From: JAAZMI01 sp050942615
GTDB taxonomy: Bacteria; Bacillota; Dethiobacteria; DTU022; UBA8154
Reading direction: 5' to 3'
NCBI GenBank assembly: GCA_050942615.1
Contig: JBMNNQ010000068.1
Coordinates: forward strand, 1 to 6,937
Length of the DNA: 6,937 nucleotides
Made by a program: the position numbers and the translations under genes. Position 1 is the stretch's first letter, and each line of letters opens with the position of its first letter. Below, piece after piece: positions 5,236 through 6,937 of the stretch. The notes under the pieces are model-generated. The model saw only the letters and a program-made list of their open reading frames with translations. It was not told the DNA's origin and made no database searches.

Positions 5236-6152
5236 TGTTGCAAACATTATTGGGTGATTTTCCACGACAGGAATACATGTTAAATGGGCACAACGCTTGT
5301 GCAGGGTGCGGGCCGGCGCTGGCCGTGCGCTATTTGGTAAAGGTGTCCCGGCAGGAGGCGGTTATTGTGATCCCCGCTTCCTGCTGGAGCATTATTTCGG
5401 GGGTAGAGCCCTTTCGCTCCCTGGAAACGGTAGTTTTGCACTGCCCCTTTCCCTCTGCAGCTTCGGTCGGGGCCGGCATTAAAAAGGGCCTGGAGGCCGT
5501 GGGGGATACCAGGACGCAGGTAATTGTTCTGGCGGGTGACGGGGCCACCTTTGATATCGGGATGCAGGGCCTTTCCGGTGTGGCGGAACGCAATGAAGAC
5601 TTGATCTATGTCTGTTATGACAATGAGGCCTATATGAATACAGGGACCCAGCGCAGTTCGGCCAGCCCCTACGGTTCGCTTTCCACCACTACACCCGCCC
5701 CGCGGGCGAAAAGCAGCCCCAAAAAAGAGATTATGAAAATTATGGCGGCCCACCGGATCCCCTATGCCGCGACAGCATCGGTGGCCTACCCCGCCGACCT
5801 GATGGCCAAGATGCAGCGGGCCATGCAGGTTAAAGGGTTTCGGTTTTTGCACATTTTTACCCCCTGCATGCAGGGCTGGGGCAGCCCCGTGGAATTTACG
5901 GTTAAGCTGGCCCGCCTGGCGGTGTTGACCCGGCTTTTCCCCCTTTATGAAGTGGCAGACGGTGAGCGTTACCGGATCAGCTGCTTCCCGGAGGAGCATA
6001 TTCCCATTGAGGAATACCTGCAGGGGCAGAAACGCTTTGCTGCTTTGGAAGGGCCACAGGTGGCCCAGTTGCAAAAAGAAGCAGACCGCAACTGGGCGGC
6101 ACTCCGCCGGCAGGCGGACAACAGTCCTTTTATACCGGACGACGAGTGTTAA
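5235..6152 (+). CDS. porB: 2-oxoacid:ferredoxin oxidoreductase, beta subunit (PorB-like), thiamine-diphosphate binding
   Basis: This 305-residue protein is the TPP-binding beta subunit and carries the cluster that takes electrons from the active site. The TPP motif runs from GDGATFDIG (101-109) to YDNEAYMNTG (128-137), including the DN pair that helps hold Mg-diphosphate. The four cysteines expected for the proximal [4Fe-4S] cluster are visible: Cys22 and Cys25 in NACAGCGPA, Cys50 in PASCWSI, and Cys211 in TPCMQGW. KSSPKKEIMKIM (159-170) and the HIFTPC...GW segment are also family-typical. The ATG (5235-5237) overlaps the alpha TAA (5233-5235) in a TAATG junction, so translation is probably coupled; a modest GGGGTGG (5221-5227) lies upstream. 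It is the last gene of the operon, and the stop is followed by a convergent spacer with hairpins. All key residues are present, so the enzyme appears intact. Confidence 0.92.
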   Translation: MLQTLLGDFPRQEYMLNGHNACAGCGPALAVRYLVKVSRQEAVIVIPASCWSIISGVEPFRSLETVVLHCPFPSAASVGAGIKKGLEAVGDTRTQVIVLAGDGATFDIGMQGLSGVAERNEDLIYVCYDNEAYMNTGTQRSSASPYGSLSTTTPAPRAKSSPKKEIMKIMAAHRIPYAATASVAYPADLMAKMQRAMQVKGFRFLHIFTPCMQGWGSPVEFTVKLARLAVLTRLFPLYEVADGERYRISCFPEEHIPIEEYLQGQKRFAALEGPQVAQLQKEADRNWAALRRQADNSPFIPDDEC

Positions 6153-6256
6153 TAGTGCAACTGCAACTATTGGGATGTAGCTGATGGATGATGCAGGGTC
6201 TGTAGCTTTTAGCCCGGGGCCGGCTGCAAGGTACATCCCTGTGATGGGGATCAGTG

Positions 6257-6311
6257 AAGGCCGTTTCACGGGCGTTTGGGGACTTGAACCAACCGCCCGG
6301 GAAACGGCCTT
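6257..6311. terminator. 18-bp inverted repeat (one mismatch) between convergent genes
   Basis: Arms 6257-6274 and 6294-6311 are complementary over 18 bp with a single mismatch (A6268 against G6300). A further TTGG/CCAA stem (6276-6279 and 6289-6292) can form inside. The position, about 105 nt after the porB stop and about 50 nt beyond the stop of the opposing gene, suits a shared transcription-blocking hairpin. It has no strong T-run on either strand (CTTTGT on the + strand, TTCACT on the - strand). Intrinsic termination is therefore uncertain; 3'-end protection is an alternative. Confidence 0.45.
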
Positions 6312-6338
6312 TGTACATAGTTTACATGTTGACTGCGG

Positions 6339-6364
6339 CCGGCGTTGCCGGTTTGCTTTATTTT
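6339..6364 (+). terminator. Small GC hairpin with T-rich tail, possible + strand terminator
   Basis: CCGGC (6339-6343) pairs with GCCGG (6347-6351) around a GTT loop. TTTGCTTTATTTT follows at 6352-6364, directly before and overlapping the stop codon of the opposing gene. The orientation fits ending the por operon transcript. The stem is short and the T-tract is interrupted, so the call is tentative. Confidence 0.35.
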
Positions 6365-6937
6365 ACAGTACTTTTTCCAACAGTTTGGGCAGCTGTGGGG
6401 CGCCTGTTTCTTCCAAAGTGTATTTAACCCGCACGGCGGGTTTTTGCAGGGTCATGATCCGCCGCAGGTCGATGGGGGTGCCGATGACGACCACCTCTGC
6501 CGGGGAACTGTTAATGGTCTGTTCCAGTTCGGCAATCTGGGTTTTGCCGTAGCCCATGGCCGGCAACAGCCGGGAAAGATGGCTGTATTGGGCAAAGGTT
6601 TCTTTAATGCTGCCCACCGCATAGGGCCGGGGGTCAATCAGTTCGCCGGCAGCCGCTTTTTCAGCTGCGAGCACGCCGGCGCCGTAAGCCATGCCGCCGT
6701 GGGTCAGCGTGGGGCCGTCTTCCACAACCAGGACCTTCTTACCCCGGATTAGTTCCGGCTGTTCGACAGTGATCGGCGAGTTGGTGAGGACGATTTTAGC
6801 CGCCGGGTTGTTTTTGGCAATGGCCGCTTTGACTGTTTCGACCGCAGCGGGATCTGCGGAATCAACCTTGTTGATAATGGCGATATCGGCCAGGCGCAGG
6901 TTGGTTTCACCGGGGTGGTAGCCGGTTTCGTGCCCGG
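6363..6937 (-). CDS. COG2403-type P-loop protein (predicted GTPase, cyclic 2,3-diphosphoglycerate synthetase-like), C-terminal part
   Basis: The minus-strand frame is open from the right edge to a TAA at 6363-6365, giving about 190 C-terminal residues; the start and the Walker A region are outside the window. Reading inward from the edge, the protein begins GHETGYHPGETNLRLADI, then AIINKVD. The NKVD sequence (6861-6872) fits the NKxD guanine-specificity motif of GTPases. VLVVEDGPTLTHGGMAYGAG follows at about 6675-6734, and the tail ends near KLLEKVL. The HPGETN and VEDGPTLTHG blocks are what I recall as characteristic of COG2403, which includes archaeal cyclic 2,3-diphosphoglycerate synthetase. 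Bacterial members have no firmly established role. A GTG at 6723-6725 lies in the middle of a conserved block and is not the start. The gene converges on the por operon and is not part of it. Family assignment is by memory of motifs; exact activity is unknown. Confidence 0.65.
   Translation of the reverse strand, partial: GHETGYHPGETNLRLADIAIINKVDSADPAAVETVKAAIAKNNPAAKIVLTNSPITVEQPELIRGKKVLVVEDGPTLTHGGMAYGAGVLAAEKAAAGELIDPRPYAVGSIKETFAQYSHLSRLLPAMGYGKTQIAELEQTINSSPAEVVVIGTPIDLRRIMTLQKPAVRVKYTLEETGAPQLPKLLEKVL

Noticed and set aside
6151..6171. Small dyad AATAGT/ACTATT just after the porB stop
   Set aside because: The stem is only 6 bp and AT-rich with no T-run, too weak to call a terminator.
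5280..6269. 329-residue minus-strand open frame antisense to porB
   Set aside because: It is a shadow of porB, whose TPP motif and four cluster cysteines are intact. The predicted antisense protein has no recognisable domain and starts in the intergenic hairpin region.
6278..6292. Minus strand GGTTCAAGTCC resembles a tRNA T-arm (B-box)
   Set aside because: The adjacent bases do not make a 5-bp T-stem, and no acceptor, anticodon or D arm can be found around it; the motif falls in the loop of an inverted repeat.
6184..6752. Two + strand open frames (6184-6552 and 6345-6752)
   Set aside because: They lie opposite the COG2403-type coding region or in the convergent spacer, and the minus-strand frame carries the conserved motifs.

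Overview
The window reads as a piece of chromosome from a strictly anaerobic bacterium, most likely a Gram-positive Clostridia-type organism (Peptococcales, Moorellales or Syntrophomonadales are plausible). This is an inference from a four-subunit 2-oxoacid:ferredoxin oxidoreductase operon, strong AGGAGG-type ribosome binding sites, an extended -10 promoter, a Rex-like redox operator, and moderately GC-rich genes separated by AT-rich spacers. No transposon, phage, CRISPR or RNA gene of a known family was recognised.

Layout. 1-1065 (+): C-terminal part of a YyaL/SSP411 (DUF255) family protein, cut by the left edge. 1066-1692: about 630 bases without a credible gene but rich in inverted repeats. 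They include a 16-bp perfect dyad just after the first gene, an odd operator-like dyad, a near-consensus Rex box, and two hairpins followed by T-runs. 1690-1698: an extended -10 promoter. 1727-6152 (+): a tight four-gene operon for a pyruvate/2-oxoisovalerate-type ferredoxin oxidoreductase, ordered gamma, delta, alpha, beta. The genes are separated by 1 nt or overlap by 11 nt and 1 nt. 6153-6362: a convergent intergenic region with two hairpins. 6363-6937 (-): C-terminal part of a COG2403-type P-loop protein (predicted GTPase / cyclic 2,3-diphosphoglycerate synthetase-like), cut by the right edge.

How the genes work together. Alpha and beta form the thiamine-diphosphate catalytic core that oxidatively decarboxylates a 2-oxoacid with CoA (or runs in reverse), and gamma completes the enzyme. 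The notable point is the delta position. A normal PorD is a small two-cluster ferredoxin of roughly 100 residues. Here it is a 594-residue protein in which a complete GltD/NfnB-like FAD- and NAD(P)H-binding oxidoreductase precedes the dicluster ferredoxin domain. This suggests a complex that couples 2-oxoacid oxidation to NAD(P)+ reduction, or NAD(P)H to reductive carboxylation, possibly with ferredoxin as a second partner. A Rex-like (NADH/NAD+-sensing) operator in the upstream spacer would fit that role. Fusions of this kind probably occur in other anaerobes, so novelty cannot be judged from sequence alone.
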